NCBI RefSeq assembly: GCF_001905825.1
Contig: NZ_LIVV01000002.1
Span: 1,286,329 to 1,350,328, forward strand
DNA from: Streptomyces sp. CB02009
GTDB lineage: Bacteria; Actinomycetota; Actinomycetes; Streptomycetales; Streptomycetaceae
Direction: 5' to 3'
DNA: 64,000 bases
Shown here one piece after another: positions 1 through 8,097 of this stretch. The stretch's first letter is position 1. Every line of letters starts with the position of its first letter. Position numbers and translations under genes: made by a program. Below the pieces are notes generated by a model. The model saw only the letters and a list, made by a program, of their open reading frames with translations. It was not told the DNA's origin and searched no databases.

Positions 1-97
1 GTACGAGCTCCAGCGCCCGCTCCTCCAGCGCGAGCAGCGCAGCCGTGTCCAGGCGCTTCACCTCGCGCGGCACCGGGGGATCAGGAAGCGCCGTCAC
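1..97 (-). CDS. 5' end of an unidentified gene, cut by the window edge
   Basis: A reading frame opens with GTG at 97 and runs off the left edge; about 32 residues are visible, beginning MTALPDPPVPREVKRLD and continuing with an Ala/Leu/Glu-rich helical stretch. The GTG overlaps the TGA of the upstream ADP-ribosylglycohydrolase gene as GTGA, the usual sign of translational coupling, which is the main reason for calling it. It would be the third gene of a minus-strand set with the methyltransferase and the glycohydrolase. I do not recognise the family from so short a piece. Confidence 0.6.
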   Translation of the reverse strand, partial: MTALPDPPVPREVKRLDTAALLALEERALELV

Positions 98-1002
98 GGG
101 ATGTCCGAAGGCAGCGGCTCACGGGCCGCGTGCCAGGCCGCCGGGAGGGCGGCGACCCCCGTCCGCGCGGCGATCACCCCGCCCGCGATGGCGCAGGTGG
201 TGTCGATGTCACCACGTCCGGCCACCGTCAGCCACAGGCCCTCGTGCAGGTCGTCGAGGTGCCCCGCCGCACACCACAGCGCGTAGGGAACGGTGTCGGG
301 CCCGGACATCCGGTAACCGGAACCGAGGACCTCCGCGGCGTGCCGCACCGAGGTGCGCTCCGGCATCCGGGCCGCGATGCGCAGGCCCGAGCGGACGTCG
401 CCGTCGGGGAGGCGCGCGGCGACATCCCCCAGGAACTCCGGCCGCGCCGGCGCGGGCCCGCCCCTGCTGCGCGCCGCCAGCGCCGCGGCGAGCGCGACCG
501 CCACCGCCCCGGCGACGGCCTCGGGATGGTGGTGCGAGACCGCGCTCTGGCGGGCCGCCTGCTCGGCGACGACGTCGAGATCGGCGGCGTGCCAGGCGCC
601 GAGCGGGGCGACGCGCATGGCGGCGCCGTTGCCCCAGGAGCCCTGGCCGCCGAACTGCCCGGCGACGACCTCCCGCCAGGGCTCGCCCGCTCCGATCCGA
701 CGCAGCACGTCGTGCATCGAGGCGCCGTACCCGCGGTGGGTGTCATCGGCGTAGGCCGCCGCGAGGCCCAGAGCGAGACGGTCCTGGTCGACGGCTCCGC
801 CGGCGCCGGCGAGCTCCCGGAGGAGCACGAGTGCCTGCGCGGTGTCGTCGGTCCACTGCCAGAGCGGCTCCGGGGGCGGCGTCCGCGTCTCCAGGGCCGC
901 CGGGCCCTCCCGGCGCAGGATGCCGAACCACCGGTCACCGAAGGCGTCGCCGAAGGCGAGCCCGTGCAACGAGTCGAGGGCGGAGGCGGGCACGTTGATC
1001 AT
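94..1002 (-). CDS. ADP-ribosylglycohydrolase family protein
   Basis: A 302-residue protein of the DraG/ARH family, which removes ADP-ribose from proteins or small molecules using a binuclear Mg centre. Family motifs are in order: GLAFGDAFG near the N-terminus, WTDDTAQAL (metal-binding Thr-Asp-Asp), SWGNGAAMRVAPLG in the middle, and near the C-terminus GDIDTTCAIAGGVIAA, which carries the Asp and Thr metal ligands. The start at 1002 (MINVPASALD) is preferred over 1038 because homology begins there and the longer form would overlap the methyltransferase gene. It lies 10 bp behind that gene and overlaps the next by 4 bp, so the three are probably one transcript. The substrate is not predictable. 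Confidence 0.9.
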   Translation of the reverse strand: MINVPASALDSLHGLAFGDAFGDRWFGILRREGPAALETRTPPPEPLWQWTDDTAQALVLLRELAGAGGAVDQDRLALGLAAAYADDTHRGYGASMHDVLRRIGAGEPWREVVAGQFGGQGSWGNGAAMRVAPLGAWHAADLDVVAEQAARQSAVSHHHPEAVAGAVAVALAAALAARSRGGPAPARPEFLGDVAARLPDGDVRSGLRIAARMPERTSVRHAAEVLGSGYRMSGPDTVPYALWCAAGHLDDLHEGLWLTVAGRGDIDTTCAIAGGVIAARTGVAALPAAWHAAREPLPSDIP

Positions 1003-1012
1003 CTGACGAGTA

Positions 1013-1909
1013 TCACAGCGGGCCGGCGTCCCCGGCACCGTGTTTGTTTCCCAGGCTGCACCCGAGCGCCTTCCGCCGGTGCGCCACCGCCAGTTCGACG
1101 AGGTAGCGCTTGGTCACCCGGCCGTCGTACCGTCCGTCGATCAGGCCCGCCACGCAGGCCAGCAACCCGGCCCTGGCGGCTTCCGGCAGGGCGCGGTGCC
1201 CGGAGTAGGTCCGGAGCAGCTCCAGGTACTCCGCCGTGGTGTACGAGAGGTTCCGCTCGTAGCGGCGGAAGACCGGGGGACCGAACGCACCGCACCGCGC
1301 GACCTCCCGGGCATGGTCCGAGCCGTCGACGCGGGCGGCTTCCGGAGGCTGCGTCCCCGGCGTCGTGTCGGGATCGAAGCGCTCGTAGCAGCGCTGGACC
1401 TCGGTGAAGAACTCCTCGCTGCCACCGCGCACATGCTGGGTCCGCACCACGGCGAGCGCCCCGCCGGGACGCAGCGCCTCGGCGGCCTTCGCCATCCTCA
1501 CCGCCGGGTCGATCCAGTGGAAGGAGGTCGCCGCGAGGACCACGTCGAACGAGTCCTCCGGCAGCGGCCAGCTCTCGAAGTCCGAGGTGACGACCTCCGC
1601 CCCGCCGAATCCGTCCAGGTTGCGGCGGGCGACCGCGGCCATGCTCGGTCCCGCCTCGACGGCGGTGATCCGAAAGCCGCGCTCGGCGAGCGGCAGGGTG
1701 GCCTGGCCGGTCCCGCAGCCGATCTCCAGCAGGCGGCTGCCGGGGCCGGCGCCGGCGCACTCCACCAGGTCGTCGTACAGCTCCCGCGGGTAGCCGAGCC
1801 TGGCCCGGTCGTACAACTCCGCGTCCTCGTCGAACGTCCGGCTCAGCCGCACGCGCCGGGACGCGTCGGGTCGGTCGTCACGCCTGGCGTGCGAGGTGTC
1901 GTCGGGCAT
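1013..1909 (-). CDS. class I SAM-dependent methyltransferase
   Basis: A 298-residue Rossmann-fold methyltransferase. Motif I is LLEIGCGTGQATLPLA, followed by an acidic motif II (ITAVEAGPSM) and a post-motif SWPLPEDSFDVVLAATSFHWID, a pattern common in Streptomyces UbiE/trans-aconitate-type methyltransferases. The chosen start gives MPDDTSHARR; the frame stays open to a GTG at 2038, but that extension is Arg/Pro/Gly-rich, crosses a strong hairpin and looks non-coding. No good Shine-Dalgarno is visible. The acceptor substrate is unknown. First gene of the small minus-strand group ending at the window edge. Confidence 0.85.
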   Translation of the reverse strand: MPDDTSHARRDDRPDASRRVRLSRTFDEDAELYDRARLGYPRELYDDLVECAGAGPGSRLLEIGCGTGQATLPLAERGFRITAVEAGPSMAAVARRNLDGFGGAEVVTSDFESWPLPEDSFDVVLAATSFHWIDPAVRMAKAAEALRPGGALAVVRTQHVRGGSEEFFTEVQRCYERFDPDTTPGTQPPEAARVDGSDHAREVARCGAFGPPVFRRYERNLSYTTAEYLELLRTYSGHRALPEAARAGLLACVAGLIDGRYDGRVTKRYLVELAVAHRRKALGCSLGNKHGAGDAGPL

Positions 1910-1999
1910 GCACGGCAGGGTAGGTGATGCCCGCCGGGATCTGAGGCCACCGGCCGCGATCCGTCCCCTCCGCCCGGACCGCAGTCCGTACGGACGCCT

Positions 2000-2030
2000 C
2001 CGGCCGCCCGGCGGTGAGCCGGGCGGCCGG
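2000..2030 (-). terminator. GC-rich hairpin after the efflux operon
   Basis: Perfect 13-bp arms, CCGGCCGCCCGGC at 2000-2012 and its complement at 2018-2030, with a 5-base loop GGTGA. The right arm recurs as a direct repeat near 2047-2062 (GAGCCGGGCGGCCGGA). It lies about 130 bp downstream of the minus-strand permease stop. No U-run follows. Confidence 0.5.
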
Positions 2031-2158
2031 AAAGCCACGCGGGGTTGAGCCGGGCGGCCGGAGGGGCACGCGGGGGAACTGGGCAGCCGTGGGGGTGTGG
2101 AGGAGCCGCGCAGTGGGGAGTGCGTACCGAGGAGCCGCGGGGCGGTGCCTCGGTGTTC

Positions 2159-3361
2159 CTACGCCGCCGCGAGCGCCAGCGTCGGAGACAGGCGCGACGC
2201 CCTGACCGCCGGGTACAGCCCCGCCACCGTGCCGATCGCGAGCGTCGCCGCGAAGCCGCCGCCCACCGCCCACAGCGGGACGACCCACGGCAGCCCGCCG
2301 GCCGACGCGTACGCCCCCGTCGCCGCCCCGCCGAGCGCCACCCCCGCGAGGCCGCCGAGACCGGACAGCATCAGGGACTCCGTCACGAACTGGATCCTGA
2401 TCTGGCCCCTGGTCGCGCCCAGGGACCGGCGGAGGCCGATCTCGTGACGGCGTTCCAGGACCGAGATGATCATCGTGTTGGCGACGCCGACCCCGCCGAC
2501 CAGGAGCGCGATCCCACCGAGCCCCAGGAGCAGCGTGGAGAACGCGCCCTCGGTCGCCGCCTTGGCCTTGAGCGCCGACGACGGATCGCCGACCGAGACG
2601 TTCTGCGGGTTCTGCGGATCGATCGTCGGAGCGAGCAGCTTCTGCACGTCCTCCACCGACGCGTCGGTGGACCGCTCGTACACCGTCGTCGGATGCCCGT
2701 CGAAGCCCAGCAGCCGCTCCGCGCCCGCCCAGCCGACCAGCGCCGACCGCTCGATCTCGGGCGCGAGCGGCAGCGGGTCGAGGATGCCGATCACCGTGAA
2801 GTACCGGTCGTCGATCCAGACCTGCCGGCCCGGCTCGGTGATCCCGAGCCGTTCGGCGGCGACATGGCCGAGGACCACGGACGGGTAGCGGCCGGTGGCG
2901 GCATTCAGCCAGGTGCCGGACGCGAGCCCGCCTCTGAGGACGTCGAGGAGTCCCTCCGTCGCCGCCTTCACCGCGATCCCGCCGGTCTCGGCCTCCGGGA
3001 TCTTCTCGGAACGGCGCACCGAGCTCCTCAGGTCACCGGTCCCGGCGGCCTCCTCCACGCCCTCGATCCGGCCGACCATCCCGACCGCGTCCTTCGGCAG
3101 CTTGACCTCCTGCCCGCTGAACATGCCCTCGCCCGGCTCGGCGACCAGCATGTTCGTGCCGAGCGCGTCGAGCTGGCGCAGCAACTGGGCCTGGCTGGAA
3201 GCGGAGATGCCGACGACGGCGATCATGGTGGCGATCCCGATGGCGATGCCGAGGGCCGAGAGCACCACGCGCACCGGCCTGCTGCGCAGCCCGGCCGACC
3301 CGACGTGAAGCACGTCCCGCGGACCGAGCCGAGCGGCGGTGAGTCTCCTCGTACGGGGCAT
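2159..3361 (-). CDS. MacB/FtsX-type ABC transporter permease
   Basis: A 400-residue permease of the MacB family: one N-terminal membrane segment (RVVLSALGIAIGIATMIAVVG), a large extracytoplasmic MacB_PCD domain (roughly residues 60-270), then three C-terminal segments of the FtsX domain, with the typical ISVLERRHEIGLRRSLGATRGQI loop. Such permeases do not carry substrate across the membrane but transmit ATP-driven movement to an adaptor. Its ATG shares one base with the TGA of the ATPase gene (TGATG). It is the last gene of lipoprotein-adaptor-ATPase-permease, an arrangement like MacAB efflux or envelope-stress systems. Confidence 0.92.
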   Translation of the reverse strand: MPRTRRLTAARLGPRDVLHVGSAGLRSRPVRVVLSALGIAIGIATMIAVVGISASSQAQLLRQLDALGTNMLVAEPGEGMFSGQEVKLPKDAVGMVGRIEGVEEAAGTGDLRSSVRRSEKIPEAETGGIAVKAATEGLLDVLRGGLASGTWLNAATGRYPSVVLGHVAAERLGITEPGRQVWIDDRYFTVIGILDPLPLAPEIERSALVGWAGAERLLGFDGHPTTVYERSTDASVEDVQKLLAPTIDPQNPQNVSVGDPSSALKAKAATEGAFSTLLLGLGGIALLVGGVGVANTMIISVLERRHEIGLRRSLGATRGQIRIQFVTESLMLSGLGGLAGVALGGAATGAYASAGGLPWVVPLWAVGGGFAATLAIGTVAGLYPAVRASRLSPTLALAAA

Positions 3362-4278
3362 CAGGCCGCGACCTTTCCGTCACTCGAGGCGTCCGGCGCA
3401 CCGGGCGCACCGGGTCCATCTGGCGTACCAGACGAACCGGACGCATCAGGTCCATCAGGCGCACTGGCCGCACCGGACACACCTGCCGCTTCCGGCGCCG
3501 CAGTGTCACCGGAGCCCCGGGACCCTCCGTACGCGAGTGACGTGTCCTCCACCACCCGCCCGTCCCGTATCCGCACCTGCCTCGGCAGCCGTCCCGCGAT
3601 CTCCGTGTCGTGCGTGATGACCGCGATCGTCGCGCCCTCCGCGTTGAGTTCGTGCAGGAGCGTCATCACCGCCTCTCCTGACGCCGAGTCCAGCGCGCCC
3701 GTCGGTTCGTCGGCGAGCAGCAGGGCCGGTTCGCCGACCACCGCGCGCGCGATGGCGACACGCTGCTTCTGCCCGCCCGACAGCTCGTGCGGCCGGTGCT
3801 TCATCCGGTCGGCCAGGCCCACCCGGGCCAGCGCGTCGGCGGCCATCCTGCGCCGCCGGGCGCGGGGCAGTCCGGAGTACAGCAGCCCCTCCGCGACGTT
3901 CTCCAGCGCACCCACGCCCGGCACCAGATGGAAGGCCTGGAAGACGAAGCCGATGCGGCGGGCGCGCAGTGCCGACAGCCGACGGTCCGACAGGGAGGCG
4001 ATGTCGTGCCCGGCGATCTCCACGGTGCCGGCGCTCGGCCGGTCCAGGGTGCCGACGATGTGCAGCAGCGTCGACTTGCCGGATCCGGACGGCCCGACGA
4101 TGCCGAGCAGCTCCCCTTCTCCGACGGTGAGATCGACGCCGTCGAGGGCACGGACGCCACCCGGGTACTCCTTGGTGACTCCGCGGAGGCGTACGACCGG
4201 CGTCGGCGTCCCACCGGGTGCCGGGGCCGAGTTCGTGGCCGTGGCCATGTCCGAGGTCGAAGTCGAGGTCGTCGTCAT
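3361..4278 (-). CDS. MacB-type ABC transporter ATP-binding protein
   Basis: A 305-residue ATPase of the LolD/MacB group. It has Walker A GPSGSGKSTLL, Q-loop FVFQAFHL, signature LSGGQKQRVAIARA, Walker B ALLLADEPTG and the D-loop ALDS. A normal member ends near residue 235. This one has about 70 extra residues rich in Gly, Ala, Pro, Asp and Ser, encoded by a degenerate nucleotide repeat (about 3390-3480), probably disordered. ATG 4278 overlaps the adaptor stop as ATGA, and its own stop overlaps the permease start, so the genes are translationally coupled. Confidence 0.93.
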   Translation of the reverse strand: MTTTSTSTSDMATATNSAPAPGGTPTPVVRLRGVTKEYPGGVRALDGVDLTVGEGELLGIVGPSGSGKSTLLHIVGTLDRPSAGTVEIAGHDIASLSDRRLSALRARRIGFVFQAFHLVPGVGALENVAEGLLYSGLPRARRRRMAADALARVGLADRMKHRPHELSGGQKQRVAIARAVVGEPALLLADEPTGALDSASGEAVMTLLHELNAEGATIAVITHDTEIAGRLPRQVRIRDGRVVEDTSLAYGGSRGSGDTAAPEAAGVSGAASAPDGPDASGSSGTPDGPGAPGAPDASSDGKVAA

Positions 4279-5369
4279 GCGGACGGCACCCCGACCTTCA
4301 TGCCCTCGCGCAGCCCCTCGCCGCTGACCTCGACCCGGCCCTGCCCGAACATGCCGAGCTCGACCTCCAGGTCCCGGGCCGTTCCGTTCTCGACGACCTG
4401 GACGCCGAAGCCCCCACCGGGCAGGGCGAGCAACGCGTTCACGGGTACGGTCAGGACGTCCCGGCGCGTCTCTCCGGTGAGGTCGACGGTGACCGGGGAC
4501 TGGTCGATGCCCCTGACCTTCTCCGGCTGGTCGAAGGAGACCGTGACGGAGATCTTCGGCGTCCGGTCCTGCGGGTCGTCGCCCGCCGACGCGGTCTTCC
4601 CGACGGCCGACACCTTCCCCGGGAGCTCCGTGCCGTCCGGCAGCCGGACGGTCACCCGCGTTCCGGCCTTCGCCGACTCCGCCTCGGACACGGGGACCTT
4701 GAAGCGTACGACCCGCTCGGAGCCGGTCACGGTGAGCACGGGACCGCCCGGTCCGATCCGGTCGCCGGGCGCCGCGCCCGCCTCCTTCACCCGTACCGCG
4801 CTGCCCGCGAAGGCGATCTGGTCCGGGCCGACGGTGCCGGTCTGCTTCAGGTCGTGGGACTTCTGCCACCGCTTGACGGCGGCGGCCGTCTTCGCCGTGT
4901 ACTCCTCGTCGACGTCGAATCCGACGTACCCGAGGGCGGCGAGGTTCTCCTCCAGCTGTCGGACGTCCTTGCCCTTGTCGCCGGTCCTGAGCGTCCGGTA
5001 CATGGGCTCTGCGCCGTACATCAGTCGGACCGGACGGCCCTCGACCTCGTAGAGCCGCTCGTCCCGCTCGACGACCGAGCCGGCCGCCGCGACCCAGGTG
5101 AGGACCCCGGCCGGTCCCGCGTTGATCTTCCGTTCGCCGAGGTGGCCGAGTGTGCCGTCCTGCTGGGAGCTGTTGCTGAGGTCGCCCCGGGTGACAGCGG
5201 CGGTCGCGGCCGGCAGGCCCTTCGCGTCGGCGGCGCCGCCCTGCCCGTCCGCCGCCCTGTCGGGCGCGGAGACGGCGGTGACCGCCGCTCCGCCGCCCGC
5301 GACGGCGACGATGGCCGCGAGGGCGAGCACCAGCCGGCGCCGGGCCATCGGCCGTTCGCCGCCGCTCAT
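4275..5369 (-). CDS. efflux adaptor with peptidoglycan-binding domain
   Basis: A 364-residue membrane-anchored periplasmic-adaptor-like protein. After MSGGERPMARRR comes one hydrophobic anchor (LVLALAAIVAVAGGGAAV), then a short biotinyl-like region interrupted by a PG_binding_1 domain (RTGDKGKDVRQLEENLAALG, then AAVKRWQKSHDLKQTG), then beta-barrel and membrane-proximal domains (TVPVNALLALPGGG). This HlyD plus peptidoglycan-binding layout is common in actinobacterial MacAB-like sets, where it probably links the permease to the cell wall. The start overlaps the lipoprotein stop (ATGA) and the stop overlaps the ATPase start (ATGA). Transported substrate unknown. Confidence 0.88.
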   Translation of the reverse strand: MSGGERPMARRRLVLALAAIVAVAGGGAAVTAVSAPDRAADGQGGAADAKGLPAATAAVTRGDLSNSSQQDGTLGHLGERKINAGPAGVLTWVAAAGSVVERDERLYEVEGRPVRLMYGAEPMYRTLRTGDKGKDVRQLEENLAALGYVGFDVDEEYTAKTAAAVKRWQKSHDLKQTGTVGPDQIAFAGSAVRVKEAGAAPGDRIGPGGPVLTVTGSERVVRFKVPVSEAESAKAGTRVTVRLPDGTELPGKVSAVGKTASAGDDPQDRTPKISVTVSFDQPEKVRGIDQSPVTVDLTGETRRDVLTVPVNALLALPGGGFGVQVVENGTARDLEVELGMFGQGRVEVSGEGLREGMKVGVPSA

Positions 5370-5881
5370 CGGGCCACGCTCTCGCACGCCTTGGCGGCCT
5401 TGTCGAACTTCTGCTTCTCGGCGCCCTGCGGTATCGGCATGGCCGCCTGCGCCCCGCCGTCGAACTTCGGGTCGGGCATGTTGAAGCCGTTCTCCCGCAT
5501 GCACTTCGCGTATGCGAGCGCCTTGTCCTTGTCCGCCTGCGTCGGCTCCTTGCCGAAGCCCGCGCCGCCGGCCTTGTCCTGGCAGGCCTTGAACGCCTTC
5601 TCCATCTTCTCCTTCGACATGCCGTCACCGCCGATGGTGAGCCCGACGCCCTGCTCGCCGGGCTTCGGCTCGGGCACGTCGAGACCCTGCTCGCGCAGGC
5701 ACTTGCGGTGCTCGAAGGCCTGGTCGGCCTTCTTGCCCTCGTCGCTCGCGCTCCCGTCCTTCTGCCCGCTTCCCGAGCTGCTCGCGTCCGGGCCCGATCC
5801 CGAGCAGGCGGTGGCGAGCAGGGTGAGGGCGGCGGCCAGGGAGGTGGCGGCGGCGGCCCGGGTGATCCGTCGAATCGTCAT
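5366..5881 (-). CDS. lipoprotein with duplicated Cys/Pro motif
   Basis: A 171-residue predicted lipoprotein: signal peptide with Ala-rich core and lipobox LATAC, lipidation at Cys26. The mature part holds two copies of one motif, EHRKCLREQGLDVPEPK and AYAKCMRENGFNMPDPK, each followed by KACQ or KACE about 50 residues later. The four cysteines suggest paired disulfides. Streptomyces carry many such proteins beside MacAB-like efflux genes and two-component systems; I know of no assigned biochemical role. It is the first gene of the efflux operon and is transcribed away from the response regulator, so the 5882-5970 gap is the likely control region for both directions. Confidence 0.85.
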   Translation of the reverse strand: MTIRRITRAAAATSLAAALTLLATACSGSGPDASSSGSGQKDGSASDEGKKADQAFEHRKCLREQGLDVPEPKPGEQGVGLTIGGDGMSKEKMEKAFKACQDKAGGAGFGKEPTQADKDKALAYAKCMRENGFNMPDPKFDGGAQAAMPIPQGAEKQKFDKAAKACESVAR

Positions 5882-5970
5882 GGCGTGGAGCGTGCCGCGA
5901 AGGGGTGTTTCGTTTCTCTCAGCGGTTTCGTTTACATCGGCGAAAGGTCCCTTTCGGATACACAGGGGGC

Positions 5971-6630
5971 ATGCGCGTACTGGTGGTGGAGGACGAGGCG
6001 TTTCTCGCCGAGATGATCGCCGAGGGGCTGCGCCGCGACGCGCTCGCCGTGGACGTCGCGGCCGACGGCCTCGAAGCACTGCGGAAGATGCAGCTGGGGG
6101 AGTACGACGTGCTCGTCCTGGACCGGGACCTGCCCGGGATGCACGGCGACGACGTCTGCCGCCGCGTGGTCGAACAGCGGCTGATGACCCGGGTGCTGAT
6201 GCTGACGGCGGCGGGCACGGTGCGGGACCGGGTCGAGGGCCTCGGCCTCGGCGCCGACGACTACCTGGCCAAGCCCTTCGCGTACGACGAGCTGCTCGCC
6301 CGGGTCCTGGCCCTGGGCCGGCGGGCCCGGCCCGCCCTGCCGCCCGTGCTGGAGCGGGCCGGCATCGTCCTGGACACCGCCCGCCGCCAGGCCAGCCGGG
6401 ACGGTCGCCACCTGCAGCTGTCGCGGAAGGAGTTCGCCGTCCTGGAGGCCCTGCTGCGGGCCGAGGGCGCGGTGGTCAGCGGCGAGGACCTGATCGAGCA
6501 GGTCTGGGAGGAGCACACCAGCTACCGCACGAACGCGGTCCGGGTCACGCTGAGCAAACTCCGCGCGAAGCTCGGCGAGCCGCCGGTCGTGGAGACGGTC
6601 CCGGGCTCGGGCTACCGGATCGGGTCATGA
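5971..6630 (+). CDS. OmpR-family response regulator
   Basis: A 219-residue two-component response regulator. The receiver domain starts MRVLVVEDEA, with acidic pocket E8/D9, phospho-acceptor Asp51 (VLVLDRDLPGM), Thr in MLTAAG and Lys in YLAKPFAYDEL. The C-terminal winged helix (about 125-219) includes LSRKEFAVLEALL and RTNAVRVTLSKLRAKL. The ATG at 5971 follows an AGGGGG ribosome site; an upstream in-frame start at 5905 would sit inside the divergent promoter. Its stop overlaps the kinase start as ATGA. The divergent efflux/lipoprotein operon is the likely target (inferred from position). Confidence 0.93.
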   Translation: MRVLVVEDEAFLAEMIAEGLRRDALAVDVAADGLEALRKMQLGEYDVLVLDRDLPGMHGDDVCRRVVEQRLMTRVLMLTAAGTVRDRVEGLGLGADDYLAKPFAYDELLARVLALGRRARPALPPVLERAGIVLDTARRQASRDGRHLQLSRKEFAVLEALLRAEGAVVSGEDLIEQVWEEHTSYRTNAVRVTLSKLRAKLGEPPVVETVPGSGYRIGS

Positions 6631-7970
6631 AGCAGGTCGTGAAGGGGGCGGGGAAGCGGGCTGGGAAGCGGGCGGGGAAGCGGGCAGGGACGCCGCTCAC
6701 GAGGCCGTTCACACGGCCGTTCATGACGTCGTTCATGAAGCCGTTCATGACGGGGGAGCGGGCCCGGCTGACCGCCCTGTACGGCGGGCTTCTGCTGCTC
6801 GCCGGCGCCCTGCTGACGGGGGTCGTGTACTTCCTCGTCAAGGAGGGCCTGTACTCGTCGATCAGCCTGGCCGTCACCGGGACCGTACCCGCGCAGCGGC
6901 TGGAGGAGCTGCCGAGCCCGTATCCGAGCGCGACCGCCGGCTCCGCGCCGGCCAGTTTCCTGCCGGTCAGTCCGGTGCCCGCGAGCCCGGCCCCGAGCGG
7001 CGCCACCCGGCTCCCCGGCGAATACCTCGCGATCACACGGTCCGTGAGCGGCGCGGCGGAGTCGGCGGCGCTGGAACGCCTTCTGACGGTGTCGCTGGTC
7101 GTGCTCCTCGTGTACGCGGTGCTCTCCGTCGTGCTCGCGTGGTGGATGGCCGGCCGGGTGCTCCGGCCGGTGGCCGTGATCACGGAGACGGCCCGCCGGC
7201 TGTCGGGCGAGAACCTGCACGAGAGGATCGCGCTCGACGGGCCGCCGGGTGAGCTGAAGCGGCTCGCCGACACCTTCGACGGGATGCTCGGCCGGATGGA
7301 GGGCCTGGTCTCCGCCCAGCAGCGGTTCGCGGCGAACGCCGCCCACGAGCTGCGCACACCGGTGGCCGTGCAGCGCGCGGCAGCCGAGATCGGGCTCGCG
7401 GGAGAACCCTCTCCGGAGCGCGTCGCCGGCATCCGGGCGAAGCTGATCGAGGTCGCGGACGACAGCGAACGGATCATCGAGGGCCTCCTGCTGCTCGCGG
7501 CCTCCGACCAGGGGCTCCGGGAACGGCGTCCGGTGGCCCTGCACGAGGTGGCCCGGCAGGCGGCGGACGCGCTCACGGCGGAGGCCGCTGACCACGGGGT
7601 GACGGTCTCGGTGCGGGCCCTGCCCCTGACGGTCGACGGTGACGCGGTGCTCCTCGACCGCCTGGTGCACAACCTGGTCGTGAACGGTGTACGCCACAAC
7701 GTCCGCGGCGGCCGGGTCGAGGTCCGTACCGGCCCCGGGGGTGTCGAGGTGGCGAACACCGGACCCGAGGTCCCGCCCGAGACGGTCCCGCTGCTCTTCG
7801 AGCCCTTCCGCCGTCTGACGGAACGCACCCACGGCCCCGGCGAGGGCGCGGGCCTCGGTCTCTCCATCGTCGAGTCGATCGCACGCGCCCACGGCGCGAC
7901 GACGGAGGCGTTCGCGAACCCGGAGGGCGGCGGACTGACGGTCAGGGTGCGGTTCGGCGGGGAGACGTGA
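6627..7970 (+). CDS. sensor histidine kinase with repetitive N-terminus
   Basis: A 447-residue membrane histidine kinase. After a cytoplasmic N-terminus come TM1 (ALYGGLLLLAGALLTGVVYF), an extracytoplasmic loop of about 85 residues rich in Pro/Ser/Ala, TM2 (LLTVSLVVLLVYAVLSVVLA), HAMP (GRVLRPVAVITETARRLS), HisKA with phospho-His in NAAHELRTPVAV, and HATPase_c with the N-box HNLVVNGVRHN and G-box GAGLGLSIVES. The first 40 residues are odd: KRAG repeated three times, then alternating TRPF, TRPFM, TSFM, KPFMT units from short DNA repeats; the true start may lie further in. Coupled by ATGA to the response regulator. Confidence 0.92.
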   Translation: MKQVVKGAGKRAGKRAGKRAGTPLTRPFTRPFMTSFMKPFMTGERARLTALYGGLLLLAGALLTGVVYFLVKEGLYSSISLAVTGTVPAQRLEELPSPYPSATAGSAPASFLPVSPVPASPAPSGATRLPGEYLAITRSVSGAAESAALERLLTVSLVVLLVYAVLSVVLAWWMAGRVLRPVAVITETARRLSGENLHERIALDGPPGELKRLADTFDGMLGRMEGLVSAQQRFAANAAHELRTPVAVQRAAAEIGLAGEPSPERVAGIRAKLIEVADDSERIIEGLLLLAASDQGLRERRPVALHEVARQAADALTAEAADHGVTVSVRALPLTVDGDAVLLDRLVHNLVVNGVRHNVRGGRVEVRTGPGGVEVANTGPEVPPETVPLLFEPFRRLTERTHGPGEGAGLGLSIVESIARAHGATTEAFANPEGGGLTVRVRFGGET

Positions 7971-8008
7971 GGGACATGAGGGACATGAGGGACGTGAGGG
8001 ACGTGAGG
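7964..8008 (+). repeat. five tandem copies of a 9-bp unit, GACRTGAGG
   Basis: GACGTGAGG, GACATGAGG twice, then GACGTGAGG twice, contiguous and in phase. The first copy contains the stop codon of the histidine kinase. The function is unknown; simple repeats just after stop codons recur in this window (also at 23499). Confidence 0.95.
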
Positions 8009-8077
8009 AGGGCTCGGTGACGCCTGAGCGTCGTGGAGCAGCCTGAGCGTCGCGGCGGCGCTTGACGCCGACAAAGT

Positions 8078-8097
8078 GTGAGTGGTTAAGTACTCAC
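8078..8097 (+). promoter_or_regulatory. probable TetR operator at the regulator's own start
   Basis: A 20-bp imperfect palindrome, GTGAGTGGTTAAGTACTCAC, whose 6-bp outer arms are perfect complements. It ends directly against the ATG at 8098, where a bound repressor would block initiation. GTGAGTGGT is shared with the palindrome upstream of the exporter gene at 8857. Confidence 0.65.

Noticed and set aside
4218..7970. 1250-residue plus-strand open frame
   Set aside because: Its first two thirds are antisense to the adaptor and lipoprotein genes; only the histidine kinase part from 6627 has domains.
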